Source: Psychrobacter sp. (GTDB lineage: Bacteria; Pseudomonadota; Gammaproteobacteria; Pseudomonadales; Moraxellaceae). From it: DNA of 32,882 bases. How positions within the stretch are numbered: the stretch's first letter is position 1; each line of letters starts with the position of its first letter. The stretch is from the NCBI GenBank assembly GCA_029267175.1, contig JARIDJ010000094.1, forward strand, positions 1-32,882, read 5' to 3'. Both the position numbers and the translations under genes were made by a program. This document shows positions 7,098-16,173 of this stretch, piece by piece. The notes beneath the pieces were generated by a model. It saw only the letters and a program-made list of their open reading frames with translations. It was not told the origin of the DNA and made no database searches.

Positions 7098-8576
7098 CTA
7101 GCCTAATGGAACAAAGCTATTGTCGGTAAACCTAGCATTTACACTACCATTATTTTCCAACAACTCACCAAACACTTTACCGTTAACTGTGATATCAGCA
7201 ACTTTACCAGTAGTCGCGTTTTGTTTAATAAAATCACCATTTGCATCTAACTTGATGACAACCGCTGCTTTATTTTGAGTAATAGTTAGCTCAGTACCAA
7301 TAGTATTATAGTCAGCATCTAACGTCGTTTTACCCGTGGCATACAGCTGTTTATTATCCACATTAGCTTTTAAGCCTTGTAACTCAATCACATTACGAGC
7401 CGTACGCTTTAGGTTTGCTTGAATATCAAGTGGAATATTAGTCGTCGTAGTTGTATTTTTCTTAGCTACTGTGCCCTTAAGAGATAGTACTATCTCCATA
7501 CCAACGTATTTATTAGCCGCTTCTTCGATATTACCAGCCTGCGTTACTTTTATAACGTTTTTAATATCCGCTTCATTAGCTACTGCATTTAACGTGATAG
7601 TCGCATTGGTTACAGGGTTATCTTTTATAAATTGACCTGTCAGTTTGATAGTCGAAGGTAACGTTCTAACTACTAGCGAGCCATCTGCTAGGGTACGGCT
7701 CATATCCAAAAAGGCTACTTCAAAATTTCGAGCCTCAATAGTACTATCATTAGCTTGTAATTTTACATTACCTAATTTTATAACTGCTTTTTCAAGAGTG
7801 ATGTTTGCTCTATTAACATCGTCTAAATCAAACTCATCATTAACGATGACTTTACCACTGAATTTTGCGTTAACGGTGGCACCTTGTGATGTTGAACTAA
7901 AGACAACAGCATCTGCACCTGAGCCAATATTTATGCGCTTAAACCCATAGCTACCGTTAAACTCATTGCTACTAGTGTTAGAGCCCAGAGCGTTTTTATA
8001 GCTGTCGTAACTATTGGCAAAAGAGTCTTGACTGATAAGAGTTCGCTCGTATCTTTGCGTCTGTGGATTATATATATAATCATACTCTTTGGTATTGATA
8101 CCTGTTGAACCCGTTAATTGAAACTGTCCATCAGCATTCAATGTCGCGTTGAAGTCATTACTTGGATTGATAGAGGTATCATTGCCAATAGCGATCTTAA
8201 AATCTTGATCATTGGCTAAAGCAGTAATTTGAGCAGCATTTAAAGAACTGACATTATTATTTTCCATGTAATAAAAAATATCTTCGGGTAAATCAAAGGT
8301 AGCGTTAATACGTTGCTCTTGTTTCTCAGTTAAAATATCACTAGCATTTTCATAGGCATCTGTCACTGCCTGACTATCTAAAATAAATTGTTTTGCAGTA
8401 TTAATTAGACTTTTTGCTTGCTCGAGATCAGATAAGCTATTGTCTATAGGCGGCTTCTCAGGAACACTTGGAGTACTTGATCCATTATTGACAGTATTAC
8501 TATCGTTATCATCACCGCAAGCCGTAAGAGCTAAAGTAGTGGCTAAAGCTAGTACCGAAAGTTTAAAAAATTTCAT
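7098..8576 (-). CDS. Large hypothetical lipoprotein
   Basis: A 492-residue protein with a lipoprotein signal: hydrophobic leader and lipobox LTAC with Cys20, followed by an acidic DDND stretch and a Ser/Pro-rich linker to about residue 50. The residue after the cysteine is G, then D, D. The remainder is rich in N, D, T and V and reads as a beta-rich secreted domain with many alternating strands in the C-terminal two thirds. I recognise no family. ATG 8576 has AAGGGA at good spacing. It probably sits in the outer membrane; its length and composition suggest a genus-restricted envelope protein. Confidence 0.8.
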   Translation of the reverse strand: MKFFKLSVLALATTLALTACGDDNDSNTVNNGSSTPSVPEKPPIDNSLSDLEQAKSLINTAKQFILDSQAVTDAYENASDILTEKQEQRINATFDLPEDIFYYMENNNVSSLNAAQITALANDQDFKIAIGNDTSINPSNDFNATLNADGQFQLTGSTGINTKEYDYIYNPQTQRYERTLISQDSFANSYDSYKNALGSNTSSNEFNGSYGFKRINIGSGADAVVFSSTSQGATVNAKFSGKVIVNDEFDLDDVNRANITLEKAVIKLGNVKLQANDSTIEARNFEVAFLDMSRTLADGSLVVRTLPSTIKLTGQFIKDNPVTNATITLNAVANEADIKNVIKVTQAGNIEEAANKYVGMEIVLSLKGTVAKKNTTTTTNIPLDIQANLKRTARNVIELQGLKANVDNKQLYATGKTTLDADYNTIGTELTITQNKAAVVIKLDANGDFIKQNATTGKVADITVNGKVFGELLENNGSVNARFTDNSFVPLG

Positions 8577-8827
8577 GGTAAATCCCTTTATGTCAGATAT
8601 CTTTATTAAAGACTAATCTGATTCTGATTAATTCTATATTCTCTATGCCATAAAATATAAATAATTTTTTAATGAATGGAATAAAGAAACTTAAGTTTAG
8701 TTTTTTATTACCAGAATATTACAGCTAACTTTTAAATTAGTCCATAGAAGAAATAAGGGATTTACAAAAATTATCGAATAACATTAGAATCTTCTGGTTC
8801 TGTGATATAAACCAAATTATTTATCTT

Positions 8828-8838
8828 TATAGTCGATC
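8828..8838 (+). repeat. Solo copy of the TATAGTCGATC terminal repeat
   Basis: TATAGTCGATC here is identical to the left terminus of the MITE-like element at 12418-12428. It lies just after the stop codon of the DUF2726 gene. No right partner is visible nearby, so it may be a remnant or a chance match. Confidence 0.35.
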
Positions 8839-8843
8839 AATAA

Positions 8844-9374
8844 TTAATAATTTTCAATCACCTGCATGATCTCATACCTAAGCATATCAGCGCTAGGCAT
8901 ACGCTCGGCATGAAAACGTACAATTGCGATACCCGCACTCGCTAGCGCTTTATCTTTTTTGTCATCGGCTTTTTGCCGTGACTTACTACTATGCGTCCAG
9001 TCATCCAATTCTATGGCAACTAAAGTGGTTTGTGCGTCGATATCGGTAATCACGTAGTCGACGCTTTGTCGACAGATACGGTTGAACCAAAAGCTGCGCT
9101 CGCTCGCCTCTTCACTATTAGCCTCAATAATACGCGAGAGCTGTACTTGCACAAAGATATGATATTCAGGTAAAGCGTTTTTGAGTTTATTAAAAAATAT
9201 AACTTCAGTATCTGTCATAATAGGCATCGGCGCAAAAGGCCAAATGGCTAAGTTATCACCGCGTACCGGCTGCGGATCTGGCTGTGCTTTATTGGAGCTT
9301 GATTGCCGTTTTAGCACCGCTATCAGACCTAAAAATCCGATAGCGGCGATCAAAAATATAATGCCAATTGACAT
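8844..9374 (-). CDS. DUF2726 domain membrane-anchored protein
   Basis: A 176-residue protein with an N-terminal membrane segment (residues 3-21), a short Pro/Gln-rich linker and a DUF2726 domain from about residue 50. The domain shows SVDYVITD (D106) and VAIELDD (E122, D124, D125), then a K/D-rich helix and IAIVRFHAERMP, the layout of a restriction-endonuclease-like fold. The DUF2726 family is widespread but its function is not established; nuclease activity is only possible. ATG 9374 follows AAGG at suitable spacing. It is a single gene, separated from the next by about 200 bp. Confidence 0.85.
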   Translation of the reverse strand: MSIGIIFLIAAIGFLGLIAVLKRQSSSNKAQPDPQPVRGDNLAIWPFAPMPIMTDTEVIFFNKLKNALPEYHIFVQVQLSRIIEANSEEASERSFWFNRICRQSVDYVITDIDAQTTLVAIELDDWTHSSKSRQKADDKKDKALASAGIAIVRFHAERMPSADMLRYEIMQVIENY

Positions 9375-9512
9375 AGGTTTACCTTATAAGGTTCAAAGCG
9401 ACGTTTCAGCCTTGGTAGGCTGATAGGTCATACAGTAGGAAATAGAATATGACTAGCACAAGCAGCCGTTATCGTAGCTAAGCTTGCGGTGATCAGCAAT
9501 CCATAAAATAAA

Positions 9513-9537
9513 AAACACGACAGCAAATGTCGTGTTT
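9513..9537 (-). terminator. Terminator after the LysM-SPOR gene
   Basis: AAACACGACA (9513-9522) pairs exactly with TGTCGTGTTT (9528-9537) around a 5-base loop. On the minus strand it is followed by a T-rich run, 40 bases past the stop codon of the LysM-SPOR gene. Confidence 0.85.
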
Positions 9538-9578
9538 AGGCTAAATAAGTGAATGACTATTTTTGTTAAGATCAATAC

Positions 9579-10757
9579 TTACCAATATTTGACCCACGCC
9601 CCACTAGTATCTACTTTGGGATCATTATTAATCTTATCTTTTAGAGCTAAGGCGGCTACTTTACCACGCTCGGGACCAACGACGACGCGTACACCGCGAC
9701 TGGTCTTGCTAGTAGTGACTTGATACCCAGCCTCTCTAAATTTCTTAGCAACTTTTTCGGCAGCCGCTTGATCGCTTGCTAGCGAAACTTGGACGCCAAA
9801 GCTACCTTTCGCATCAGTCTCCTTGACTTCCTTACGTGCCTCTATCAGACGCTGCTGAGCCTCACGTTTGGCTTGAACCTGCGCTTTTTCTTGTTCACGC
9901 TTGCGCTCAGCTTCTGCTGCCTCACGTTCTAGACGCTGAATCTGTTTGCGCGAAGGGATAGTAATGGTTTGACCTAACTGTAGTGTTGCTGAGGGTGAAG
10001 TATTATTAGCCTGCGCCAAAGCTTCGACAGGAACATTATATTGACGAGCCAATTTGATCAGGCCGTCACCTGATTTGACCGTATAGTCGGTAGGCGAGCT
10101 TGGTGGCTCAGTTTTAGCCGCTTGTGCTTTTTGCTCAGCTGCTTTTTGCTCAGCTGCTTTTTGCTCAGCTTTTTGCTTAGCAAGAGCCTTTTCTTTAGCT
10201 TCGGCCTCTGCTTTTTGTTGGGCGGCCTGTTGACGCTCTGCTACTCGCTTGGCTTCTGCCACCTTATTAGCCTCTGCCGCTTGCTGTTGAGCCTTAGCAG
10301 CGTTAGTATCAGTTGTTGTACTAGTTTGTGACACAGCAGTGTTAGAAGTCTCTGTACGCGGCTGCACGCTAGGCGTTGCTAGCGTTTCTTCACTAACCTT
10401 ATCATCGACAACTTCTGGGGTATTATTATCGATATATCGTTGGTTTTCAGCTCGCGACTTGGCTAGCGCTGTCGCTTCTGCCGACTCTTGCTCAGCCAAA
10501 AACTGTTTGGCCCGCTTTTCTTGCTCAGCCACACGCATAGCACGCTCTTTTTGTTTTTGTGCCAGCAGCTTTTTTTCGGTATCAATATCTGTAGTCAGTG
10601 GTGCCGTTGTCGCTGGTTCAGTAGTTGAGCTCGCTACCATAGCAGGCGCAGTTACATTGTTATCACTAGTACCAATCTGCTGCACCATAGCGTATAACAT
10701 CACGCTACCACCAATAATCATTCCTATGCCCAATAAGGCTTGTCTAGAAAAATTCAT
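9579..10757 (-). CDS. LysM and SPOR domain envelope protein (DedD-like position)
   Basis: A 392-residue bitopic membrane protein. Residues 7-25 form the membrane anchor; 60-215 are a long Ala/Lys/Glu/Gln-rich coiled-coil-like region with a KAAEQ repeat near 199-210; 224-268 are a LysM domain (YTVKSGDGLIKLARQYNV ... LGQTITIPS); 275-310 are a second charged helix; 318-392 are a SPOR domain ending in VKYW. SPOR binds denuded septal peptidoglycan, LysM binds the glycan, so a role at the division site is likely. It follows folC and accD, the place held by dedD in E. coli, which has SPOR but no LysM. AAGGAA precedes the ATG. Confidence 0.85.
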   Translation of the reverse strand: MNFSRQALLGIGMIIGGSVMLYAMVQQIGTSDNNVTAPAMVASSTTEPATTAPLTTDIDTEKKLLAQKQKERAMRVAEQEKRAKQFLAEQESAEATALAKSRAENQRYIDNNTPEVVDDKVSEETLATPSVQPRTETSNTAVSQTSTTTDTNAAKAQQQAAEANKVAEAKRVAERQQAAQQKAEAEAKEKALAKQKAEQKAAEQKAAEQKAQAAKTEPPSSPTDYTVKSGDGLIKLARQYNVPVEALAQANNTSPSATLQLGQTITIPSRKQIQRLEREAAEAERKREQEKAQVQAKREAQQRLIEARKEVKETDAKGSFGVQVSLASDQAAAEKVAKKFREAGYQVTTSKTSRGVRVVVGPERGKVAALALKDKINNDPKVDTSGAWVKYW

Positions 10758-10911
10758 CCGTTTAAATTCCTTAGTTGGTAAAAATGATCACCTAATAAAC
10801 CTGTATTCAAGCAGTAGTATCTAAAGCTTTACTATACATCAACGCTATTTTTAATATAAATTATTTATAGTTTACTGATAAAAGCTATCACAAGCTTAGC
10901 AAAGCGCTTTG

Positions 10912-10940
10912 ATTATAAAACAATTTTTTGACATTGTCTG
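10912..10940 (-). promoter_or_regulatory. Probable promoter for the LysM-SPOR gene
   Basis: On the minus strand CAGACA (10935-10940) and an exact TATAAT (10912-10917) are 17 bp apart, in the 241-bp gap between folC and the LysM-SPOR gene. The untranslated leader would be about 150 bases. Confidence 0.5.
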
Positions 10941-10998
10941 CTATCGTGCTATTGCCATACTATTGCCACTTTCTATAAAAAATCTAGCCAAAAACTCT

Positions 10999-12372
10999 TT
11001 AACTAGCAGGCTGTATTGCCAAAGCGGCAAGCGCCTCGCCAATAGTATGAAACGAGCCACAAACTAAGAGTAAATCTTCAGGCTGGCTGGCTTGGATTAT
11101 AGCATCGGTCGCTTGTGACAAATTATCAAAGGCGTTAATTTTACTACTATCGACGTGAGGGTTTAGCGCTTCGGTCAATTGCTCAACACTGGCTGCCCGT
11201 GGATAATCAATCTCAGCGATATACCAATCCGTAATAGGTAAATTGGCTTGCGTTAAGCGTTTCACCACTAGCTCGATATCTTTATCCCCAAGCATTGAGA
11301 ATAACAACTTAACGTTTGCCGTTTTATGGTTCGATAAACGCTCTACATGCTGCTGCCACAAGGGCAATAACTGCGCTAGCATAAACTCCACACCATGCTC
11401 ATTATGCGCCACATCAAATAACCAGTGGCGATTGGCCCATTGACGATAATCAAAGCGACCAGCCAATTTGACGGTTTTTAGCGCTTGTTTAATAGCGCTA
11501 ATATCGACATTTAGTGGACTGGCCAGTACTGCTGACAACCCATTAGCTGTATTCATCAATGACAGCTTAGGACGCGGCAGCTGTAAAGTAACGGCAGCAT
11601 TACTATACTGCCACTCACGCTCTTGGTTACTGTTATCAAAGCCTAATTCACGATAATAAAAATCTGTACCAACTTGATAACAAGTTACTTTATGCTGCTC
11701 AATGCGCTGTTTTACGCTATCTGGCATCTCAGTTGAGCCATAAATTAAGCTAATATTATCGCGTAAAATGCCCGCTTTCTCGCGGCCTATATCCTCTATG
11801 TTATCGCCTAACCAATCGACGTGATCGATGCCAATGTTGGTAATGACTGCCATATCAGCGTCAATGATATTGACCACATCTAAGCGTCCGCCTAAACCGA
11901 CTTCTAACACCCAAACATCGCAGTCGGCCTCTGCAAATATCAATAATGCCGCTAAAGTTGTCATCTCAAAAAAAGAAAGGGTCAGCGCGCAAGCTAATCT
12001 TGCTAACTCAACTTTATGAAAAGCGGCAATCAAAGTGTCATCACTAACCATCTGACCGTTGATACGAACCCGCTCATTAAAGACGCTTAAATGCGGTGAT
12101 TGATATAGCGCTGTCTTATAACCTGCGGCTTGACAGATCTCGCTAATCATAGCGGTGGTCGAGCCTTTACCGTTGGTGCCTGCTACCATAAATACGTAGG
12201 TGTCCTCTTTTGCGGACTGTACGATGCCTAAGTGCTCAGCTACCGGTAACACCCTTGATAAACCCATATCTATAGCAGACACATGAATCTGCTGCATGTA
12301 ATTGAGCCACTCCGTCAAGCTTGAATTACGGTTAGGACTAGTAAAAGGAGAGGAGTTAAAAGAAGATGCCAT
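10999..12372 (-). CDS. folC: Folylpolyglutamate / dihydrofolate synthase
   Basis: A 457-residue Mur-ligase-family enzyme that adds glutamate to dihydropteroate and folates using ATP in the cytoplasm. The P-loop is GTNGKGST at residues 65-72; the central ligase motifs follow with NIGIDHVDWLG and REKAGI, and the C-terminal domain has FDVAHNEHG and, near the end, LLVCGSFHTIGEAL. Length is slightly over the family norm (about 420) because of a Ser/Asn-rich N-terminal extension. It lies between accD and a SPOR gene, the order known from many gammaproteobacteria. A MITE-like repeat lies about 45 bp upstream of the ATG and separates it from accD. Confidence 0.95.
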   Translation of the reverse strand: MASSFNSSPFTSPNRNSSLTEWLNYMQQIHVSAIDMGLSRVLPVAEHLGIVQSAKEDTYVFMVAGTNGKGSTTAMISEICQAAGYKTALYQSPHLSVFNERVRINGQMVSDDTLIAAFHKVELARLACALTLSFFEMTTLAALLIFAEADCDVWVLEVGLGGRLDVVNIIDADMAVITNIGIDHVDWLGDNIEDIGREKAGILRDNISLIYGSTEMPDSVKQRIEQHKVTCYQVGTDFYYRELGFDNSNQEREWQYSNAAVTLQLPRPKLSLMNTANGLSAVLASPLNVDISAIKQALKTVKLAGRFDYRQWANRHWLFDVAHNEHGVEFMLAQLLPLWQQHVERLSNHKTANVKLLFSMLGDKDIELVVKRLTQANLPITDWYIAEIDYPRAASVEQLTEALNPHVDSSKINAFDNLSQATDAIIQASQPEDLLLVCGSFHTIGEALAALAIQPAS

Positions 12373-12417
12373 GAATGAAGCCTATATTCACAAGTTGAAA
12401 TTGAAAAATTATAGTTT

Positions 12418-12556
12418 TATAGTCGATCCACTATAAAATAAATATAGTGCTACTGCGATGAATTTTCAGCAGCCTCTGGGAACGCAGCACGCCAAGAAAA
12501 TTTATATTAGTAGCACGCTGTAATAGCTGTACTGTTTTTATTTAAGATTGACTATA
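12418..12556. mobile_element. MITE-like palindromic repeat between accD and folC
   Basis: A 139-bp segment bounded by TATAGTCGATC (12418-12428) and its near-exact inverse GATTGACTATA (12546-12556). Inside are further paired arms: CACTATA/TATAGTG (12429-12435, 12443-12449), GTGCTACT/AGTAGCAC (12447-12454, 12509-12516) and AATTTTC/GAAAATT (12461-12467, 12496-12502). No coding capacity. If the termini are read as TAGTC...GACTA, the flanks are TA on both sides, the target used by IS630/mariner-type transposases. The mobile nature is inferred; an intact 11-bp copy of the left terminus also occurs at 8828. Confidence 0.6.
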
Positions 12557-12640
12557 TAAAAGAGATGCTGGCCATGATGATAAAGCTCAAGCCTCTAGCA
12601 AGCAATGCTATTCATTATTAAACCGCTTATTTTAAAGCCA

Positions 12641-12681
12641 AAAAAATAGCACTTACCGCTATTCACGATAAATGCTATTGG
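12641..12681 (-). terminator. Probable terminator after accD
   Basis: On the minus strand AATAGCA (from 12673-12679) pairs with TGCTATT (from 12645-12651) and runs into seven T residues, about 45 bases after the accD stop. The 21-base loop is long, so strength is uncertain. Confidence 0.5.
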
Positions 12682-12722
12682 CTATGCTAGTAGTCTATCT
12701 CAAAAAAGATAACTATAGTTAA

Positions 12723-13667
12723 TTAAGCATCAACATTAGGCTGATGACACAGCTTGGCTAGTAAACGATAAATCGTATCTATCATTTGGTGACGATGTAC
12801 TACTTCATCAACAACGCCATGCTCTAATAAGAACTCAGCACGCTGGAACGGCTCTTCTAGAGTTTCGCGCACCGTCTGTTCAATAACACGCTTACCAGCA
12901 AAACCGATCATCGCTTTTGGCTCAGCTAAATGAATATCACCAAGCATAGCAAGCGAGGCGGTAACGCCACCATAGACAGGGTTGGTCAGTACCACAATAT
13001 AAGGAATACCTGCTATACGCAGACGCTCAACCGCCGCCGCCGTACGCGCCATTTGCATCAAAGACAATAGCCCCTCTTGCATACGCGCACCGCCGGAAGC
13101 TGCAAAACAAACTAGAGGCTTACGCTCAGCCAGTGACTTCTCAGCCGCTTGTACAAAACGATCGCCAACTACTGAGCCCATAGAGCCGCCCATAAACTGG
13201 AAATCAAAAGCGCAAGCAACCACTTCAAGGTTACGCAGCTTACCGTACAATACAATTAGCGCTTCACTCTCGCCCGTCTTGGTTTGAGCCTGTTCCATAC
13301 GCTGCGGATAAGGCTTACTATCGACAAAACCTAATGGATCTTTTGCTACAAACTCTTGGCCAAGCTCGCCATCGACTTGATCCAAAAACCATTGTAAGCG
13401 CTCGCGAGCCGTCATCGCCAAATGATGATCGCAGTGCGGGCAGACATAGCAGTTGAAGATAAGCGCGGTATTGGTAATCATCGAGTGACAGTTTGGACAC
13501 TTAGTTGACGGTTCGGTTTCAACAGCGGTCAAGGTCGGCACTAGTTGCTGTTTAATACCCGGTATCGGACGATTAAACCAAGATTGACTAGCTGACTCTA
13601 TAGCCGCCTTACTACCATCATTTTGCGTCGCAGATTTATCCATAATTTCAGTCATATTATTCGCCAT
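12723..13667 (-). CDS. accD: Acetyl-CoA carboxylase carboxyltransferase subunit beta
   Basis: The beta subunit of the carboxyltransferase that makes malonyl-CoA for fatty acid synthesis, partner of AccA. A four-cysteine zinc ribbon (CPNC ... CPHC, residues 57-79) precedes the crotonase-fold domain with FMGGSMGSVVGDRF, ASGGARMQEG and NPVYGGVTAS. I prefer ATG 13667 (314 aa) to the in-frame TTG at 13673; neither has a clear ribosome site, and ATG 13655 is also possible. The first 40 residues before the zinc ribbon are poorly conserved. About 250 bp separate it from trpA, so it may have its own promoter, though the order trpFBA-accD-folC is conserved. Confidence 0.95.
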   Translation of the reverse strand: MANNMTEIMDKSATQNDGSKAAIESASQSWFNRPIPGIKQQLVPTLTAVETEPSTKCPNCHSMITNTALIFNCYVCPHCDHHLAMTARERLQWFLDQVDGELGQEFVAKDPLGFVDSKPYPQRMEQAQTKTGESEALIVLYGKLRNLEVVACAFDFQFMGGSMGSVVGDRFVQAAEKSLAERKPLVCFAASGGARMQEGLLSLMQMARTAAAVERLRIAGIPYIVVLTNPVYGGVTASLAMLGDIHLAEPKAMIGFAGKRVIEQTVRETLEEPFQRAEFLLEHGVVDEVVHRHQMIDTIYRLLAKLCHQPNVDA

Positions 13668-13922
13668 TATCAAAGGCTACTGAGCAAATTGCTCATAACC
13701 GTTTATACTTTTTAGGGGTATTGCAGTCCGTTTATACCTATTATCGGCAGTAATATGCAATAGGTTATCTATGGTCTTAGTTTACACACGTAAACTAAAA
13801 TTAGCAAAGTCATTCGGTATTTTGATAATAGATAATTTTTGCCTTTATCTAAACTATAAAATTATGACTTATTAGGCTGTATTGAATCATTACTAGCTAC
13901 CAATCAAAGCTTAGATATAAAA

Positions 13923-14741
13923 TTACAGGCTGTCTAAAGCGTCGCGTAATTCATCCATCTTGAGCATGATACGCTGCTGCGCCGCGGCGACCGCTTGCGC
14001 ATCACTAGCGTCAATATCGGCAAAGTTCTGTACTAAAGCGCTACCAACAATCACCCCATCAGCATGCAGGCCAATAGCTTTAGCAGAAGCCCCATCACGA
14101 ATACCAAAACCGACACATACTGGCAAATCCGTTTCGGCTTTGATAGCTTGTACTTGCGCAGCTACGTCATCAGTATTTAGCGTGGCAGAACCCGTCACCC
14201 CTTTTAATGAGACGTAATAAATATAACCGCCGCAATGAGTCAATACTTGCTCACGGCGCTCTGGCAAAGTGGTTGGTGATAACAGAAAAATCTCATTCAT
14301 CGAGTGCTCGGTTAAATGCTGAGTAAAACTGCCCGCCTCGGCTGGTGGCAAATCCACCATCAAAATACCATCGACGCCAGACTGCTCGCAAAGCGCGACA
14401 AAGGTATCATAACCAATGATTTCAACCGGATTAAGATAACCCATTAGAATAATAGGCGTTTGACTATCTGTTTTGCGAAATTCCGCCACCATATTTAGCG
14501 CATCACGCGTGCTCGTACCCGCGGCTAAAGCGCGCTCACCTGCTAAAGCCACGGTTGGGCCATCGGCCATAGGATCTGAGAACGGCAGCCCGACTTCGAT
14601 CATATCAGCGCCGTGTTTGACCAAATCATGCAGCAGGTTGACAAAGTTGCTGGGATTGGGGTCGCCTGCCATCACATAAGGAATCAGCGCTTTTTTGTTT
14701 TGCGATTTTAGGGTATCAAAGGTGCTTTCTATTCGGGTCAT
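13923..14741 (-). CDS. trpA: Tryptophan synthase alpha chain
   Basis: A 272-residue TIM-barrel enzyme that cleaves indole-3-glycerol phosphate and channels indole to TrpB. With ATG 14741 as start, the catalytic residues fall at Glu49 (in MIEVGLPFSD) and Asp60 (in PMADGP), exactly the standard numbering, which decides the start over the upstream ATG at 14768. A weak TAGAGAA site precedes it. Later landmarks are GILMVDLPPAE and VCVGFGIRDGASA and the phosphate loop DGVIVGSALV. It follows trpB by 86 bp with a terminator-like hairpin between them. Confidence 0.95.
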   Translation of the reverse strand: MTRIESTFDTLKSQNKKALIPYVMAGDPNPSNFVNLLHDLVKHGADMIEVGLPFSDPMADGPTVALAGERALAAGTSTRDALNMVAEFRKTDSQTPIILMGYLNPVEIIGYDTFVALCEQSGVDGILMVDLPPAEAGSFTQHLTEHSMNEIFLLSPTTLPERREQVLTHCGGYIYYVSLKGVTGSATLNTDDVAAQVQAIKAETDLPVCVGFGIRDGASAKAIGLHADGVIVGSALVQNFADIDASDAQAVAAAQQRIMLKMDELRDALDSL

Positions 14742-14780
14742 AGTGTTCTCTAATTTATAATTTAGCATTATTCATTTAAT

Positions 14781-14816
14781 AAAAAATAGAGGCTATGATT
14801 AGTAGCCTCCTTTTTT
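14781..14816. terminator. Terminator-like hairpin between trpB and trpA
   Basis: GAGGCTA (14789-14795) pairs with TAGCCTC (14803-14809) around a 7-base loop, flanked by A and T tracts. On the minus strand the stem is followed by TATTTTTTATT, the form of an intrinsic terminator, yet it lies between two genes normally made in equal amounts. Confidence 0.65.
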
Positions 14817-14827
14817 AATTTCTTAAC

Positions 14828-16102
14828 TTACAGCTCAATCCCTTCCGCCTTCATCACTGAATGCAGATCTTTATCGCCACGACCAGACATATTGACGACG
14901 ATGGTCTGATCCGGTGTCATGGTTTTAGCGAGCTTCAAGGCGTAAGCACAAGCGTGAGCGGTCTCAAGCGCAGGAATAATCCCTTCTTTACGAGTTACTT
15001 CATGGAAACCCTCTAACGCTTCTTTGTCGGTACAGCCGACATATTCGACGCGGTGCATGTCTTTCAAAAAACTATGCTCAGGACCCACGCCAGGATAGTC
15101 AAGGCCAGCAGAGATCGAATGAGTCTCTTGGATTTGACCTTCATCATCCGCCATCAGATAAGTCCGATTGCCGTGTAACACGCCAATACGGCCTGCCGCT
15201 AGAGGCGCAGAATGACGACCACTTTCGATACCATCGCCGGTGGCTTCGACGCCATACATCTTCACCTCAGTGTCGTTTAAGAAATCAAAGAACAAACCAA
15301 TAGCATTAGAGCCACCGCCGACACAAGCCACTAGCGCATCCGGTAATTTACCCGTTTGTTGTAAATGTTGTACGCGGGTTTCTTTACCGATAATCGCTTG
15401 GAAATCGCGTACTAATAAAGGATAAGGATGTGGGCCTGCTACCGTACCGATAATATAGTAGGTAGTATCGACGTTAGTGACCCAGTCGCGCATCGCTTCA
15501 TTCATCGCGTCTTTGAGCGTGCGCGAACCTGAGGTTACTGGCACTACTGTTGTCCCTAATAAACGCATACGATAAACGTTCATCTTTTGCCGCTCAACAT
15601 CATCCGCGCCCATATAAACGATACATTCAAGTCCTAAACGCGCGGCAATTGTCGCGGTTGCAACGCCGTGCTGACCGGCACCTGTCTCAGCGATAATACG
15701 TTTTTTGCCGCTCATTTTGGCAAGCAGTGCTTGTCCGATAGTATTATTGACCTTGTGCGCGCCAGTATGATTTAAATCTTCACGCTTAAAATAAATCTGC
15801 GCGCCGCCTATTTCATCACTCAAGCGCTTAGCGTGATAAAGCGGGGTCGGACGACCGACGTAATTGACCAAATCGTTATGATACTCCTCCCAAAACGCTG
15901 GATCGGCTTTGACTTTAGTATACAGAGTTTCTAACTCTTCCAATGCAGCCATTAAAGTCTCAGAGACAAAACGGCCACCATGTACGCCAAAATGACCGCG
16001 AGCATCTGGATATTGATTAAAATCGGCTACGCCTTCTGGATTGATAAAAGTATTAATCGCTTGTGCGCCAGTAGCAGGGGTTTTACTTTCGACATAACTC
16101 AT
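14828..16102 (-). CDS. trpB: Tryptophan synthase beta chain
   Basis: A 424-residue PLP enzyme joining indole and serine to tryptophan, working as an alpha2-beta2 complex with TrpA. The PLP lysine is Lys117 in [10 protein letters not shown]; the phosphate-binding loop GGGSNAIG and the loop GRGDKD near the C terminus are present. About 20 extra N-terminal residues precede the conserved [20 protein letters not shown] lies at good spacing upstream of the ATG. It is 71 bp downstream of trpF, so trpF-trpB-trpA is probably one transcription unit; the other trp genes are not in this window, which is the usual split arrangement in Moraxellaceae and Pseudomonas relatives. Confidence 0.96.
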   Translation of the reverse strand: MSYVESKTPATGAQAINTFINPEGVADFNQYPDARGHFGVHGGRFVSETLMAALEELETLYTKVKADPAFWEEYHNDLVNYVGRPTPLYHAKRLSDEIGGAQIYFKREDLNHTGAHKVNNTIGQALLAKMSGKKRIIAETGAGQHGVATATIAARLGLECIVYMGADDVERQKMNVYRMRLLGTTVVPVTSGSRTLKDAMNEAMRDWVTNVDTTYYIIGTVAGPHPYPLLVRDFQAIIGKETRVQHLQQTGKLPDALVACVGGGSNAIGLFFDFLNDTEVKMYGVEATGDGIESGRHSAPLAAGRIGVLHGNRTYLMADDEGQIQETHSISAGLDYPGVGPEHSFLKDMHRVEYVGCTDKEALEGFHEVTRKEGIIPALETAHACAYALKLAKTMTPDQTIVVNMSGRGDKDLHSVMKAEGIEL

Positions 16103-16173
16103 AATAATTCCTACTTAATAAGGGATATTTTGGATAGATATTTTTAATAGTTTTAAAATATAAGGGCTTGGAT

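Noticed and set aside
10339..10824. A 161-residue plus-strand frame rich in Ser and Ala
   Set aside because: It lies opposite the well-supported LysM-SPOR gene and has no family marks.
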